Positions 48,129-60,569 of a stretch of DNA of 64,000 bases are shown piece after piece; within the stretch, counting starts at the first letter, position 1, and every line of letters begins with the position of its first letter. Position numbers and translations under genes: made by a program. This DNA comes from Cerioporus squamosus. Its lineage: Eukaryota; Basidiomycota; Agaricomycetes; Polyporales; Polyporaceae. The notes beneath the pieces were generated by a model, which saw nothing but the letters and a program-made list of their open reading frames with translations, did not search any database and was not told the DNA's origin. The stretch is taken from positions 1 through 64,000 of the forward strand of contig JABYQS010000099.1 of the NCBI GenBank assembly GCA_022592435.1, in the 5' to 3' direction.

Positions 48129-48470
48129 GTGGGGGCTCGGTGCGATTCTTGTCTCTGGCTCTCTGATCCCTTGTCTCCCTCTTGCCCACCGCCCTCACCG
48201 CCCCCTACCCCAGGCCCTGCGACGAGGAAAAGGAAGCCTGAGCTTCCATGGCTTGGATAACCTCTCCGACTCTGAATGGATGAACCTGACACTCGCACAC
48301 TCGTTGACGATTTTTTCTTATTTGGTTTGTTCTACTGTGACATACGCTACACGTCCGCACGTCCGCCCTTTGGCAGGTTCTTGGTTCTTAATCTCCCTCC
48401 CTCACTCCTCCTCGTCTTCCTCCTCATCTCGTCCCGCACCGCACTGCGACCCATATATTTTTCCACCCGC
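48129..48470. other. 3' flank, no gene seen
   Basis: Pyrimidine-rich flank downstream of the stop at 48128. Confidence 0.4.
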
Positions 48471-48512
48471 TCGCACTCGCACTCGCACTCGCACTCGCAC
48501 TCGCACTCGCAC
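48471..48512. repeat. Hexanucleotide microsatellite, seven TCGCAC units
   Basis: Seven perfect tandem copies of TCGCAC, in the non-coding region between two convergent genes. Confidence 0.95.
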
Positions 48513-49000
48513 TCTGCATACGCGCAAGATATCCTCTCGGGCCTCCCTCCTCTCGTACATCGTACATCGTACATCGTTATCGCGTTATCCTACTAGTACT
48601 GCCATGGACATATATACTCGAGTTTCTGAGCTTACGGTTCCCTCCCCCGTTATACGTATACATACACGCTGCTGCTGCATACTTGGATATGGATACTATA
48701 TAGTACGCGGGCACTACGGGAAGATGGGATAGTGATGATACCTCCTCTCTCCACACATGCGCTGCACGCTCGTTATTCTCCCGCATCTCGTTTCCCGTTA
48801 CCCGATTCCGGTCCCAACCCCAACCCCCAACCCCCATCTTCCCAAACCCCCACCCCCATCTTCCTCCTCCCCCCCGCTCCCTCCTCTTTGCATTGCGTTC
48901 TCGTCTGCAGTCGCGCTTGTTTTGTTCTCTCGGATCCGCCTCCGCCTCCGCCGCCGCCTCCGTTTTCGAGTCCCAACCCCGTCTGGCCGCTCTCGAGTTC
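48513..49000. other. Intergenic, C-rich, no gene seen
   Basis: Contains an imperfect CCCCAACCC-type stretch near 48810-48870 and CCTCCGCCTCCGCCGCC near 48940. No ORF supported. Confidence 0.4.
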
Positions 49001-49085
49001 CATCCCTCGCCGTGGCGGTCTCGTTACTTCATCCCTCGCCGTGGCGGTCTCGTTATTTCATCCCTCCCGGGGCGGCCTCGTTACT
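49001..49085. repeat. Tandem repeat, three copies of a 29-bp unit
   Basis: Units at 49001-49029, 49030-49058 and 49059-49085 share CATCCCTC, GGCGG and CTCGTTA. The first two differ by one base; the third is diverged and two bases shorter. Confidence 0.9.
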
Positions 49086-49361
49086 CGTCACTCGTCACTC
49101 GTCGTGTTCGTTCTCTGTTGAATCGTCGCCTCCCTCCTCCTCGTCTCGCGCATCGTTCTAGAAGCCATGAACGTGTATTTCTTACTGTAATATATGTGTC
49201 TTGTTCGGATCGTGCGGTATGCGTGCGGAAGGACGGGAGTGTGCCTCGAGCCTCAGGCTGAGGAGGCTTGGACACCGTTGAGGGTGCTGTGCGTCATGAT
49301 AGTGATAGTGGTGCTACAAGTACTCGTACATGCCCTGCGTCTCATATATGCCGTCCACGAG

Positions 49362-52076
49362 CTACAACTTGGAGCGCAGGACGACCAGCTGTCCTTGAGC
49401 GACCATCTCGCGCGCTCGCTCCCGCAGGACGCGTCGCAGCAGCTTGCCGCTCGGGTTCTTCGGGATGGCGTCGACGAAGTCAACCCCCGCCAGCCGCTTG
49501 TACGATGTCTTGTGGTCGGAAACATGCTGCCATCGCGGTTAAGTTGTCATTCAACAGTAAGGTGTTCGGAACCGATGCGAGCTCCGGAGAGAATGACCAC
49601 GCACCTTCATGATCATCTCTTTCATCCTCGCGCGTTCCCCCAAGCTCCCCCGGACACGAGCCTGCGCATCGGGCGCGAGGACGACGAACGCGACGGGGAG
49701 CTCGCCGCTGAACTCGTCCGGGACGCCGACGACGCCGACGTCCGCGACGGCCGGGTGGTCGAGCAGGTGGCCCTCGAGCTCGGAGGGCGCGACCTGGAGC
49801 CCGCGGACCTTGATGAGCTCCTTGATGCGGTCGACGATGAAGAGCTCTTTGCGCGGGGTGATGGTTACTTCGTCCCCGGTGCGGATCCACCTGGGGTGTG
49901 CGGTTGCGTGTCAGGACATTGCCATGCTATGCTGGAGGGTGGAGCGGGGGATACAGGGGAGGCTTACCCGTCGTAGTACGTTTCTGCGGTCCTGTGGGGG
50001 AGTGACTCAGTCTCTGCTTGGATTCCCGGCGCTGCGCAGAACAGCTACAGAGAGAGACTCACGCAGTGGGGTTGTCGAGGTAGCCGAGCGATTGTGACGG
50101 GGTGTGCAGGTGCAGCTCGCCGAGCTCGTTGTATCCAGCGAGGGATCCGTCGGGCTTCACTACTCGCGCGATGATCCCGGGAAGGAGCACGCCCGCACTC
50201 CCTGGGGTTGCGACTTGTCGGTCGTGCGGGATGAAGGTCACACCGGTGGCGACTTCTGTCATGCCTGCATGGAGCTTGTCAGAGTGTCGTCGACCATGTT
50301 GAATGCGAGACGACGGACCGTATCCCTGGCCGATGATGCAGTTCGGGAGGGTGCGCACCAGTTGCTCTTGGAGCTCGGCGCTGAGAGGCGCTGCGCCGCT
50401 CATGAGGAAGTATACTGAGCTCAGGTCGTAGTTCTTCACGATTGGGCTCTAAGGATGGTGAGGCGGGGTCTCAGTAATATGTGGTGAGTATATACGCGTA
50501 CCTTGCATAGCAGGAGAACTTGGGGTGGTACGATACTGAGTGGGGAAAGGTTTCAGCGCATGCCGCGCCAAAGTGAATACGATCGAAGACTAACCATAGA
50601 TGTGTCACTCGATATTGTTGAATGCTCCGGAGCATCCGCTCAAGGGAGAACTTCGCTGATACGACGATGGTACTCTTCGAAATCAAAGTTAAGGATAACT
50701 CTAGCCGCGGCGATGTGCGACGACGACTCACTCCCAGGACCATGCTTCCGAAGAGCAACATGTGCATGCCATATGCATCTGTCCGGGACACTGAGCCTGT
50801 CTCTGCAGTCTTAAGTTACCAGCTTACGGTAGAAAGGAACGACTGCAGGAGCACAATGTCAGTGCCGCCCTCTTGGAGTGCAAGAAACACAACGTACTCG
50901 CCAAAGAAACGCTTCCAGGTCGATACATCTTGCGCTCTGTTGGCACGCTCTCGTCATTCAGGTTCACGTATTGGGCGATTTGCACCAGGTTCACGATGAT
51001 CCCATAGTGCGTGATCATGACTGCCTGGATAATCAGCGTATTTAAGTCCTCCGGAGTGTGCGCATGCAGGCTGGGAGATTGAGACCTTCGGTTTACCGGT
51101 CGTACCGCTGGAGAATGACAGCAACGCAAGTTTTGTCTTTGCACCACCCGGCAAGAGTCGGAGAGGCGTGAACTGTTGTGCCTGGCTGAGGCCGAGCTTG
51201 ACAAGGTGTTGGATATCAGCGAACGGCGATCCCGCCACGGGGTCGAATAGTATGATACAGTCCGGCGGGACTTCATGAATTCGTGCCGCCTCTAGAGCCA
51301 CGGGCAGCACCAATGGATGCACAATCAGTATGCGCGTTTTGGTGAGTCGCAGTTGGTACACCAGCTCTTCGGCGGTGTATGTAGGATTCGCGGTCCTGGA
51401 GTGCATCACATGAGCGACGAGCGAGCGGGATAGCGCGCAACTTACGAGACGATGCCGCCCAGCTTCTGTACCGCCCTGTGAGGCAGTCAGGATTGCTCTC
51501 AAGCTGGCTCAGGCATCGTCGAGGGACCTACCAGAGCGCAACTACGTAATCTGGAGCGGGCCATCGTCAGTAAGAGAACACGGTTTTGTTTGAAGGATGC
51601 AGCGGTGTACCTATGTGATTCGGACTGAATATGCATGCTAGTGTGAGCATCAGTGAGTATCCGTGTCCGTGGGAGTGAGCAATGGTAGAAGCCTCACCGA
51701 CATCATCATGCCCTAGACATGAGGGAGAATCACAGGATTTTAGTAAAGGCCCCGAGAACTGTGCACCACACAGCTGACCTATATTCCAGCGTATCTTCAG
51801 CGCGTTCGCTAGTCCATGTACTCGTGCTCGTAACTGGTGTGGTGCAGCCCTGACGATCAGCGGATGTCCCCAGTCTGTAGGAGATGGTTCGGAGCATGGC
51901 ACAACACCCACCTCGTCTGACCCAATTTCTCGTCCTGTCTCCTCCTCGATGAGGACAGGCCGCAGGCTATACCATTGGGGTTTGACTGGATGTTGCTCGT
52001 GTAAGACGAACTGCTCAATAGTCAGGTCGTCTGAAACATGCAGCAGAGGACCGCCATCGGCACAGATCTCAGGCAT
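49362..52076 (-). CDS. ANL-superfamily acyl-CoA synthetase (4CL-like), C-terminal SKL
   Basis: Fourth paralogue, complete, minus strand. The start near 52076 gives MPEICADGGP and DDLTIEQFVLHEQHP. It continues with GLANALKIRWNIG (near 51800), ANPTYTAEELVYQL (near 51370), IRI-type strands, the ATP loop SFSSGTTGKPK (near 51090-51120), VVPFY and HAYGMHMLLFGS, VVVSAKFSLERMLRSIQQYR, IGQGYG|MTEVATG (split by an intron near 50270), RTGDEV, the hinge VDRIKELIKVRGLQ (near 49805-49850) and PKNPSGKLLRRVLRERAREM. It ends in SKL, the canonical type 1 peroxisomal targeting signal, immediately before TAG (49362-49364). All motifs needed for adenylation and thioester formation are present. The position, 35 kb from its nearest paralogue, suggests segmental duplication. 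Substrate unknown. Confidence 0.9.
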
Positions 52077-52889
52077 GATGAGGGGGCTAGGTATGCGGTA
52101 GGTGCGTGACAAGAGCCGGCAACATCAAAAGCTGCTGGGACGGAGTATATATGAGACAAGGAACCGAGGGAAGCTCAGAACCTATCGTCGTGAGTAAGTT
52201 ATCCTGTATGCCGTATAGCCGACTTACCGGGCCAGCAGTGTTCTCGCGCAGGTTCCCGCATACAAATGACATCGCGTACACAGTGTGGGAGGCAAGGCAT
52301 CATGATGCGAGACACTCAGTCGGAAAAGCTGCTAGCTATGGAGGAAGTCGTGGATGAGTATTCTTATTACACCTTCATGACCAGCCTCACCTGAGTTGGC
52401 CCCCGGCCGAGTGCGCATGGGCCTGAAAGGTCGAAAAGTCACAACACAACATCCAGATCCTGCGGACTGCCGCGCGGTTCCGCGGAAGCAAGCTGGAGTA
52501 CAATAAATTCGAAGTGTATGACATCCAATGTCGACTGGAGTCGGAGGACTGAGCGGTGCTGGCCACAATCCGGCGTATCCCGGCCGGTTAAATAGCGCTT
52601 CAAGTCCATGTGCACGGGTTACGATGTCGCAGTCTCTTTTCTCCTCCTGTACGATGCGAGTGACTGCACAAGATTCGATTCCAGGAAGACGGCAGTGACG
52701 AGAACTACAGTGTCATTACATATCATGCGGTACATTCAGCAGCAAGGACAGCACAACATGACAGCAAGGGACAGACGGATCAACAAGAACACTGAACAAG
52801 AACTAAAGTAGAGGCGAATAAGCATACCGGGTAGCCACACCAATCATCGCATAGCGGGGTATCGAGTATTTCGAGGACTGTCCTCTGTG
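52077..52889. other. Intergenic between ANL gene and SCC3
   Basis: No gene seen. It contains a promoter element for the ANL gene at its left end and the 3' flank of SCC3 at its right end. Confidence 0.4.
52146..52152 (-). promoter_or_regulatory. TATA box of the SKL-ending ANL gene
   Basis: TATATAT lies about 70 bp upstream of the start codon at 52076. Confidence 0.45.
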
Positions 52890-55800
52890 CTAATGACGGA
52901 CGCGCTTCCGACGGATCTGAATCTCAGAAGCCTGAGTCTCTTGCGATGCTCCAGCGGCGGAAGGGGAGCCGGGGGCTCCGTCGTGGTCAACACCATTCGT
53001 TGTCGTGTCGTGCATTTCCTCGTCCTCGGGCTCGTCAGAGCGGCCGCGCTTGCGAGACGGCTTCGGTGTCTCGACAGCCTGAGACTCCTCAGGTTCTGGT
53101 TCTTCCAATTCCTCTGGGGGAACGGACTCGCGTGCGGAGGAGAGCGGTGTGAGGGAGTTGAGGTCGCGCGCAGGAGTCGGCGACGGGGACCTCGACGGAG
53201 ACTTCGACGGGGACTCCGTACGAGGCTTCTTGGGGGACCCCCTACTACGCACAGGACGCGGCTTTGGACGCGGCTTCGGAGTCGTCGTGGCAGCAGGCGC
53301 GCCTTGCTCATCTTCCGAAGCGCCAGCGTGTTCTCCTTCAGACAACTCGCCATTCTGCGCAGCGCGACTAGCTGGTTTCGCCCGTGTTGCCCGATCGACG
53401 GCGCCGTTCGTCATGAGACCCTCGACCTCACTGGCTTCGCCAGCTTCTTCGTCGGTCGTGACGAACTCGGCGCTCTTCCCAGCACCTTTTCGTTTCCTGC
53501 CCTTGCCTCCAGCACCTGAGACGAGTGATCGTCAGCCTCTATGCTGCCGTATATTTCATCCGTACACACCTTTTTCCTTGTGCATGGCTGCAGTGAGCTT
53601 CTTCTCGTAGGCGCGATAGGGCTCCCAAAACTTCGACGTCGGGGAGATCTCCGACTTCCCCTGCGCGATGATGTTGTCCAAGTGCGCTTTGCTGTGTGTT
53701 CAAGAACTGTGAGCAGGACTAACTCATCAGAGACTGGAGCACTCACATCGTCAGGGAGTCTCGACTATCGATATGAGACAACAGTGGCAGCAGCACACGG
53801 AAGAACTTGATGCACTTGTTCCGAGCTTTCTTGTTCTTCGTGCTCTCATAACCCGCGAGTCGCTTGCCTACCCAACTGAGGGAAGTCGTCTGGATCTCAA
53901 CGACGTACTTGCTGTCCAGCCGACGGACCACAGCCAGCTGGGCGCCGCGCAGGAGTAGGCAAGTCGACAGTAGCTTGCCGAGGGCGATCGAGTGCTCCTC
54001 GGTGTGCTCGACTGAGTCAAGATAGAGCGAGAACGACTGCGGGAAGGCTCGTCACGACATGATCACCTTGATACCACTCTGCACTCACCTCCTGGAGCGC
54101 CTGGCAGATGATAGCGACGACTGCTTCACCATTGTTCTTATACATACCCTCCTCACGAAGAATCTCCACGATCACTTTCGAACAAAGGTCGAATGTCGGT
54201 CCGAGACGGCCATAATGCGCCAAGATCGTAGCAGCGTGCCGGAAATGGATGACGCCGGCCCTGATCGAACGCAGGAACGTCGTGACCACACCGACAAACA
54301 CGTACTCCCTCTCAAGCTGAGCACGAGTTTGAGTCCGTGGACCTAAAGATCGGTTGGGGTGAGCGGGGAATGGTCGATGCTCGCACAGTACTTGGCCGAC
54401 ATACCTGATGAGGCGGCCTTCGCCCCCTTCTTGCCACGCCCCTTCTTGCCTCTGGCGGGCTCTTCGTGTGCTGGTTCCTCTTCCTCATCTTCATCCTCAC
54501 CGCTGCTCGCATGCTCTTCCGGCGCTCTTTCGGCCAGTTCCTCTGCATAGCGCTCAATTTCGGCCTGTACGAAGCCAGCGCAACGATACTGCACTTCATC
54601 GTCAAGGGACAGAGGAAGCGCGGCAGTGGGCAACCTGCTGCCATCCGGGGCGGTGGTCTCAGTGGCACAGAAGAGGATGTGGAGAGTGAGCAGGCTCTGA
54701 AAAGCCTGTGGTTTCCACTCATCAACACACGGGACAGGGAAAGCTTCGAGAACACACGCACCGCCCTACGGACTCCTTCCACCGTGTTCGACTGCGTGCC
54801 GACTGCGAACTCAACCAGCTTCTCAAGGAGGGACTCCCGCTCGTCCTTGAGCTTGTCTCGGAACTGCAACTCTTCGGGCGAGAGCTCGGCCGCTGCCGGA
54901 AGACTCCGCGCCTTCCACATAATGTGCAGGGTGAGGAGCTGCAAAGCACGATCTACCATCTGCGGAAACGAGTCAGTCACACACTAAGAGCAAACATACT
55001 GCAAGCGCACCATGGCTTCCTCCTTGTACCCAAGGCGCCCTCGTTCTGCGAGCGCGCTCACGATGTCCCAAGCGCTGCTCTGCTTTCCGCCCTCATCTTC
55101 CTCCATCCAAGAAGTCATGTCGCGGATCCCGAATAAGGCAGCGATACGAGCGCAGATAGCCCCTAGAGACAAGACCTCGTCCTCTGTGAAGGAGGCAACC
55201 TCGATCTCGTCGCGACCGGCGATGGCGTCCCTCAAGGAGGTGGACAGCTCATCTTCCAGTTCGAGGATCTTCGTACTGTTTGTCTTCGACAGACCTGTTG
55301 CATCCATCATGCGCCGGATGGTCGCGACGGCGTTGGCGAGCACGACGGGGGATGAATGCGACAGGAATTGCTTGGTGACATCTTCCCACAAGCTGGAGTA
55401 GGCCTAAGGATCGCACACACTTAAGTCCAGGCGTGGTCTGTGACATAGTGATAGGACGCACCGTCATCATCCGCATTTCGAGGTACATGTCGAGATTCAT
55501 CAGCTGAGGAATGAGCAAAACGTCTGATATCCTGCTCTCGTCCGTCTGGTGTTTCACGAACAACCTCGGCAGCGCTTTAATCAACGCGCGAGTTATATCG
55601 GACGATGTATTATCCTCATCGGCCTATAAACCACTATGTAAGTTAAACGTCACACGTAAACGGTGATGATACGTACCTTCTTCGCGGTGGCAGCGTCTGC
55701 CAGTGCCTTGCGCAAAGTAGCGACGAACATCTCCAGAAGGACCGCTTCTTCGACTTCTTCGAGGCGATAAGCTTCATCCACAGTCTCGTCAGAGGCAGCC

Positions 55801-57901
55801 TGCTTGCCCTTCGAACGAGATGCAGGGCGGGACTGTTCGTCGGTTGCGGAGTGATCAAGAAGCAGGACGTCGAGGAGCGTTTCCCAGTCGCGAACCGGCT
55901 CGACCTCATCCCACAGTGCCTCCACTACAAGAGCGGTCCTGCCTTTCGGATTGGGACCCACAAGCGAAGCGACTTCCTTTGCTTGCACTCGCTTCGATGG
56001 CCCTTCGCCAAGGTCCGAGTCCTCCCCATCTGCACCGTTGCCGTCGTCAGCCTGCTTGTCCAAAGCTCGGCCCCAGTTGACAATGAGCATTCCTAGAGCC
56101 TTGACCCCTGCCCGATGCTTGTCCGAGTCTGAGGCTTTGCGCCCAACCAGTCGCTCCTCAACAGTTTGCTCCCATACGCCCTTGACGAACCCGCTAACCG
56201 CCCGACGGACGCGCGCTTCCTCATCAAACACCAGCAGGCACAGCTGCTGAGTCTGCTCGTCCTCGAGCAAGCCATGAGACTCGATAGTTTGGAGCACCTG
56301 TACCACGGCGACACGGATGCTGAGCTCGATGTCTCCGACGGCCATTTCGACGAGGCGGGGCTTGAATCGTTCAGTGAAGTGTTGGAGTGCCGCTGCGCTG
56401 ATGTACGCAGTTTGGTCGTACGCGAGGGCGAGGGCGCGGACTGCCTCGAGCCGCACCTGGGTCTGCGCATCCGACAGCACCCAGCCAACGTATCGCAGGT
56501 AGGCGCCATCCAAGAAGTGCCCGGGATACTTCTTGAACCAGAGACCCATTGCACGAACACACTCCGCGCGGATGTTGGGGTCAAGGTCGCGGTACCGATG
56601 TACGAAGACGCTGCATATATGCGGTCAAAAGAGGAGCCTCTGGAGTGCGTCGCGTTACTTACCCATCCACGAACTCCTTCAGGAACTCAGCGAGCTTCGA
56701 ACGTCGCTCACGAATCTCTGCCGCTTTCTTCTCGAGCTCCGCCTCTCGCGCACTCCCGGCCTTGGCATCCTTGCCCTTGTTTGCCGCCTTCCGCTTGCGC
56801 TCGCCTTCCCGTTGTCGACTGACAACCTCTGCCTCCTTCTCCACTGACGCTGCGACGTCGCATAGAGCAGTCTCGACTTCGAGGGCGATGACAGTTGCGG
56901 TGTGGCGGAAGCTGCGGAGTTGAGAAGACGACATGGCGATGACCCATGTTTGTAGGGTTGGCATGAGGTCCGAGGTATAAAGGGAACCCAATTCGGCAGC
57001 AGAGATTATGAGGCGCTCGAGGAACTCGGAGAGGGACTTGCGGAACTTCTTGAACATAGGGAGCTTGGAAGTCAGGGGGTAGATAGGCGTATCGTCCTGG
57101 CAAATAGGTTGGACACAAGTCTCAGGAGGAGCACGCGTCACGCACCTGCTTGAGAGCTTCCGTGAAGTCATCCAGCGCGTCCAGGACACCATCATAGTCA
57201 ACCACCCTATCTTCATCAACCGAGTCGTTGCAGCCGCACGAGCGCAGGATACAGTTGATGAGCTCTGCCAAGCTTGGGCCCGGCGTGGTGGAAAGCGACT
57301 CCAGGTAATCTTCAGCAGTGGACTGGAGCGCAGCGGCCGGGTTCATGATGGCATCTTAACCACCACCGTCAATGACAACACTTCGGGCACTGACACAACC
57401 ACGCACTGAACAACGCGTTGTCTGCTGCAATCTTGCTGTCCTTCGCCAACTTCTCCGCATCGAACTCGCCATCAGGGCCTGGAGGCTGCTTGCCCTTGCG
57501 AGCAGCGGTTTTCTTCGGCCTCGGAGGACCAGCGGGCTTCCCTGGTGCACGTTTCGAGGCGCTCGCTTTGGGTGCGCGCGGTTTCTTCGGGGCGGTGGCT
57601 GCCTTGGGTTTCCGTTTGGCGACAGACTTGCCTGGTGGTTTCGGTGCGCGGAAGTCGCCCTCTTCCGCGTCGTCCTCGTCGTCAGCGGATGCATGATCGG
57701 AGTCTTCATTTAGTGGGTCATCATTGTCGTGTTCCTCGTCGCTGGTCGCGTCGGATCGTTTCCGTTTGAGTAGAGAGCTACTGACTAGGGGCGACGTCAG
57801 GTCCTCTCTATCGCGTGAGAGGAAGGGGCCTTACCAGACACAAACTGCTGTGCTTTCTTCCGCTCTCGCTGAGAGCGTCGAGGCTCTGCAACGTCTGCCA
57901 T
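52890..57901 (-). CDS. SCC3: Cohesin subunit SCC3/STAG
   Basis: Starts at 57901 with MADVAEPRRSQRERKKAQQF. Next comes a Lys/Pro/Ala-rich acidic and basic region (SDEEHDNDDPLNEDSDHA, KKPRAPKASASKRAPGKP), then AAALQSTAEDYLESLSTTPG. The STAG domain follows: MFKKFRKSLSEFLERLIISA, LQTWVIAMSSSQLRSFRHTA. The stromalin conservative domain reads HRYRDLDPNIRAECVRAMG and FKKYPGHFLDGAYLRYVGWV (near 56480-56600). HEAT-like helices continue to about 53750, ending in a low-complexity tail rich in Ser, Pro, Glu with PRPKPRPVRSRGSPKKPR and a final RRKRVRH at 52890. SCC3 binds the kleisin and DNA and is required for sister chromatid cohesion in the nucleus. More than ten short introns. It diverges from the RSC7-type gene at 58133 across 231 bp. 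Confidence 0.92.
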
Positions 57902-58132
57902 GGTCCCGAGGACGGTCAGCACGGCTGGGAGGGTGGGGGGATGTGGTCAAGACGCGCTCACAGCGCGCGCGCGACCGTGTTGTCTCCTATTTCCTAATCC
58001 GGTGACTCACGTGCTCTCAACCACGAGCGCTAGCGCGTCTGTGGCCCAAGCTCGCGACCTTCGGACTCTACCGCGACCTGCCCAACTGCCCAGACATCTT
58101 GTGGAAACTGGTTCTGTGTCATAACCACAAAC
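57902..58132. promoter_or_regulatory. Bidirectional promoter between SCC3 and RSC7-type gene
   Basis: Only 231 bp separate the two divergent ATGs, so the core promoters and both leaders must share this segment. It holds a GCGCGCGCG run near 57963 but no clear TATA box. Confidence 0.5.
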
Positions 58133-59946
58133 ATGGCCCCCGGTACTCCAAAAATTATCATCCGACCACGACGCGGAAGGAATACTCGCGCAGCGTCCTT
58201 TCACGAAGAAGAGGACAACGAAGAGCAGGTCGACATCGGGAGCGCGTCTGGCTCCGTACCGCACACGCCGCAAGCGAACGAGGACGAGGACGAACCCATA
58301 GACATCGACAATGACGACGATGTCGATTCGAGTGTACGGGCAGAGAGTCCAGAGGCCGATGAAGACGACGCAGAAGAGGAGGTTGAGGCTGCGCCCGTGC
58401 GGCGGAGAGGCAGGCCCAGAGGCAGCGGGCGCGGCGCAGGTACGTCCACTCCTCGGAGTCGCGGTCGAGGGAGAGGCAGGGGTCGAGGGCGTGGGCGCGG
58501 GCGAGCTATCACAATCAAGCTTCCCAAACGCGGCGGGGACGATGGGCAAGAGGCCGACGCTGCGGAGACTGCAGAAGGGGCCTCCGCGCCAGAGGCGGAG
58601 GAGGGACCCATCGCGGGAGGCAAGCCGTTCCAACGGATCCAAGGCAACATTTATGTGATCGATGGAGACGAGTATGTCACGGAGGACGACCCCAAGGGGG
58701 ACACCAAGATTGACAAGTTTGGAAACCTGCTCGGAGGTGAGCACTTCCGCACTGATGTTCGTATGTGGTTTGGGCTCAGATGTTCGGACACTCAGGGAGA
58801 AGGTTCAAGTCGCAAACATTCGTGCTGCCAAACCGCCATCCGGAGCGCAAGTACATGCTCGCCATCGACGCAGCGCGGTCATCCGGTTTCCGCGACTCGC
58901 TTTACTACTTCCGCCGCAATCCGCTGGCGATGAAGTTGAACGCCACGCAGTGGGAGAAGGACCATCTCATTGAAGTCGGCAAGTTGGGATCCCACCTGAA
59001 AACTCGTAGTGTTACCCTCGTCACTGCACGTAGTGCATTCAAGCTTCATGGCGCGAAGATGCTCGTCGGTATGTGACTGTAATTGAACCATCAATGCGTC
59101 ATATTGACATGGATTTTCCTTTGCAGATGGCAGATGGGTTGTAGACGACTACTATGAAGACAAGGTCCTACAGGAGATCACCGAAAAAGGCCTCAAGCCC
59201 GGTGACCTTGTCGGCGAGCTTCAGGACACTTCCAACCTCGCAAACGAGGCTGCTGCCCTGGCAGCAGGGACATCCGGCGCTGGTCAGGGTGGCAAGAGCG
59301 AGCGCAGTGGTGCCGGACTTGGCATGTACAAGGCGGGTGGACCAACGACAATCTTCGGTGGCTCTGGCTGGGGTCCCTACAGCGACGGTCCCCTGAATGC
59401 CGTACGCAAGTCCTACCTCACGCGGGACGGTGTCAACGAGGAGAACTGGATGTATGTCGCGGCAGAACGGACGATGGAGATGTCAAACGAGTGGGCGAAG
59501 CTCCGAAAGGATGCGCTCAAGGTATGCGGGGGGATCTTGGAGGTGGAACAGCAGGATGCCGCTGCGAGCGAGAAGAGGAGTGCCGAGGAGATCCTCGAGG
59601 GTGAGCGCAAGAGGCGGGCGCAGGAGAGCCAACTGCCGGTCGGTGTATATGAACCTCAGACTGGCATTGTTCTCTGTGAGTGTCGCGGTCCGGCTAGACT
59701 ATGGATCGACAGACTGACAATCTGCTTCGTACAGATCGCTCAGACACCCAGCCGACACACGCCCGTTGGGAGCCCGTGCCAGACGACAAGCGGCGTGTGC
59801 TCGGCGGCGCGAAGGTCGGCGGTGCAGCATGGGGCGTCGCGTGGGTAGATACCGTGATGGAGCTGCCTCAGACACCGCTCGAAGACGAGTGGGCCAAAGA
59901 GCGCGAACGATATAAGGATCTCATAGCTTCATCGTCATCGTCGTGA
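58133..59946 (+). CDS. RSC7: Chromatin-remodelling complex subunit, RSC7/SWP82 family
   Basis: The ATG at 58133 begins MAPGTPKIIIRPRRGRNTRA, followed by an acidic region and an AT-hook-like RGRPRGSGRGAG plus a long GRGRGRGRG tract. The conserved domain follows: GNIYVIDGDEYVTEDDPKGD, KIDKFGNLLGG, then RFKSQTFVLPNRHPERKYML, DAARSSGFRDSLYYFRRNPL, WEKDHLIEVGKLGSHLKTRS and DGRWVVDDYYEDK. These are the signatures of the CRC_subunit family (RSC7/SWP82, PF08624), which are accessory subunits of RSC and SWI/SNF nucleosome remodellers. Later exons give MYKAGGPTTIFGGSGWGPY and ERTMEMSNEWAKLRKDALK; the gene ends in a poly-Ser tail at 59946. Three short introns. The divergent partner is SCC3; in yeast RSC is known to help cohesin load, so the pairing is at least suggestive. 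Confidence 0.92.
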
Positions 59947-60569
59947 CGGGGCTCTGTCTATGCGTTGCCATGTTCCCTCTGTTATTGATCTTTGCTATCG
60001 CTGTAGCTTTCGTTGTGAGGACTATGGTACGCGTCATACTATTGTACAGTAGAAATTCATGATAGTGAGTTGCCGTGCAGAGACGTTGCGTCATCGTATC
60101 ATACCCTGCGTTCGAGCCTGTGGTTCGGTCGAGTGCGCTTTTGTGAGATTGTTAGCAGGTACTTCGTAAGCTCAGTGGATGCTCTCCAGGCTCCTCCCCG
60201 GGCACGCTATGCCTCGAAGTTCTAGCCGATTTCGTTGGCCTGTCCTGGCCCGTATACTGGGCCTGCGCGTGCAGTTTTTTAACGAGAGGTCATGCATCAT
60301 GTACGAAGCGAGTAGCCTCCTCACTGTAGAGATGACCAGTGTCTTCAGCGATAGCGGTCGCCAGACTGCGACGGGGTGTTCCTACCCCATTGTCGCAACA
60401 AGTAGCACCCGACATAAGTATGTCCGACGGAGTGAAAATGACTGCAAGGATCCTAACAGTACCCACGAGACCCAGAGAGCAAAGAGAGCATCACGGATGA
60501 TAGCTAGTATATGTACACGCAAACTGCAGCACTGTCCTGAGTAGCCAGAATGTCCATTCACACCAACTG
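59947..60569. other. Intergenic between convergent genes, no gene seen
   Basis: 3' flanks of the RSC7-type gene and the Cys-rich gene. AT-rich near 60030-60070. Confidence 0.4.
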
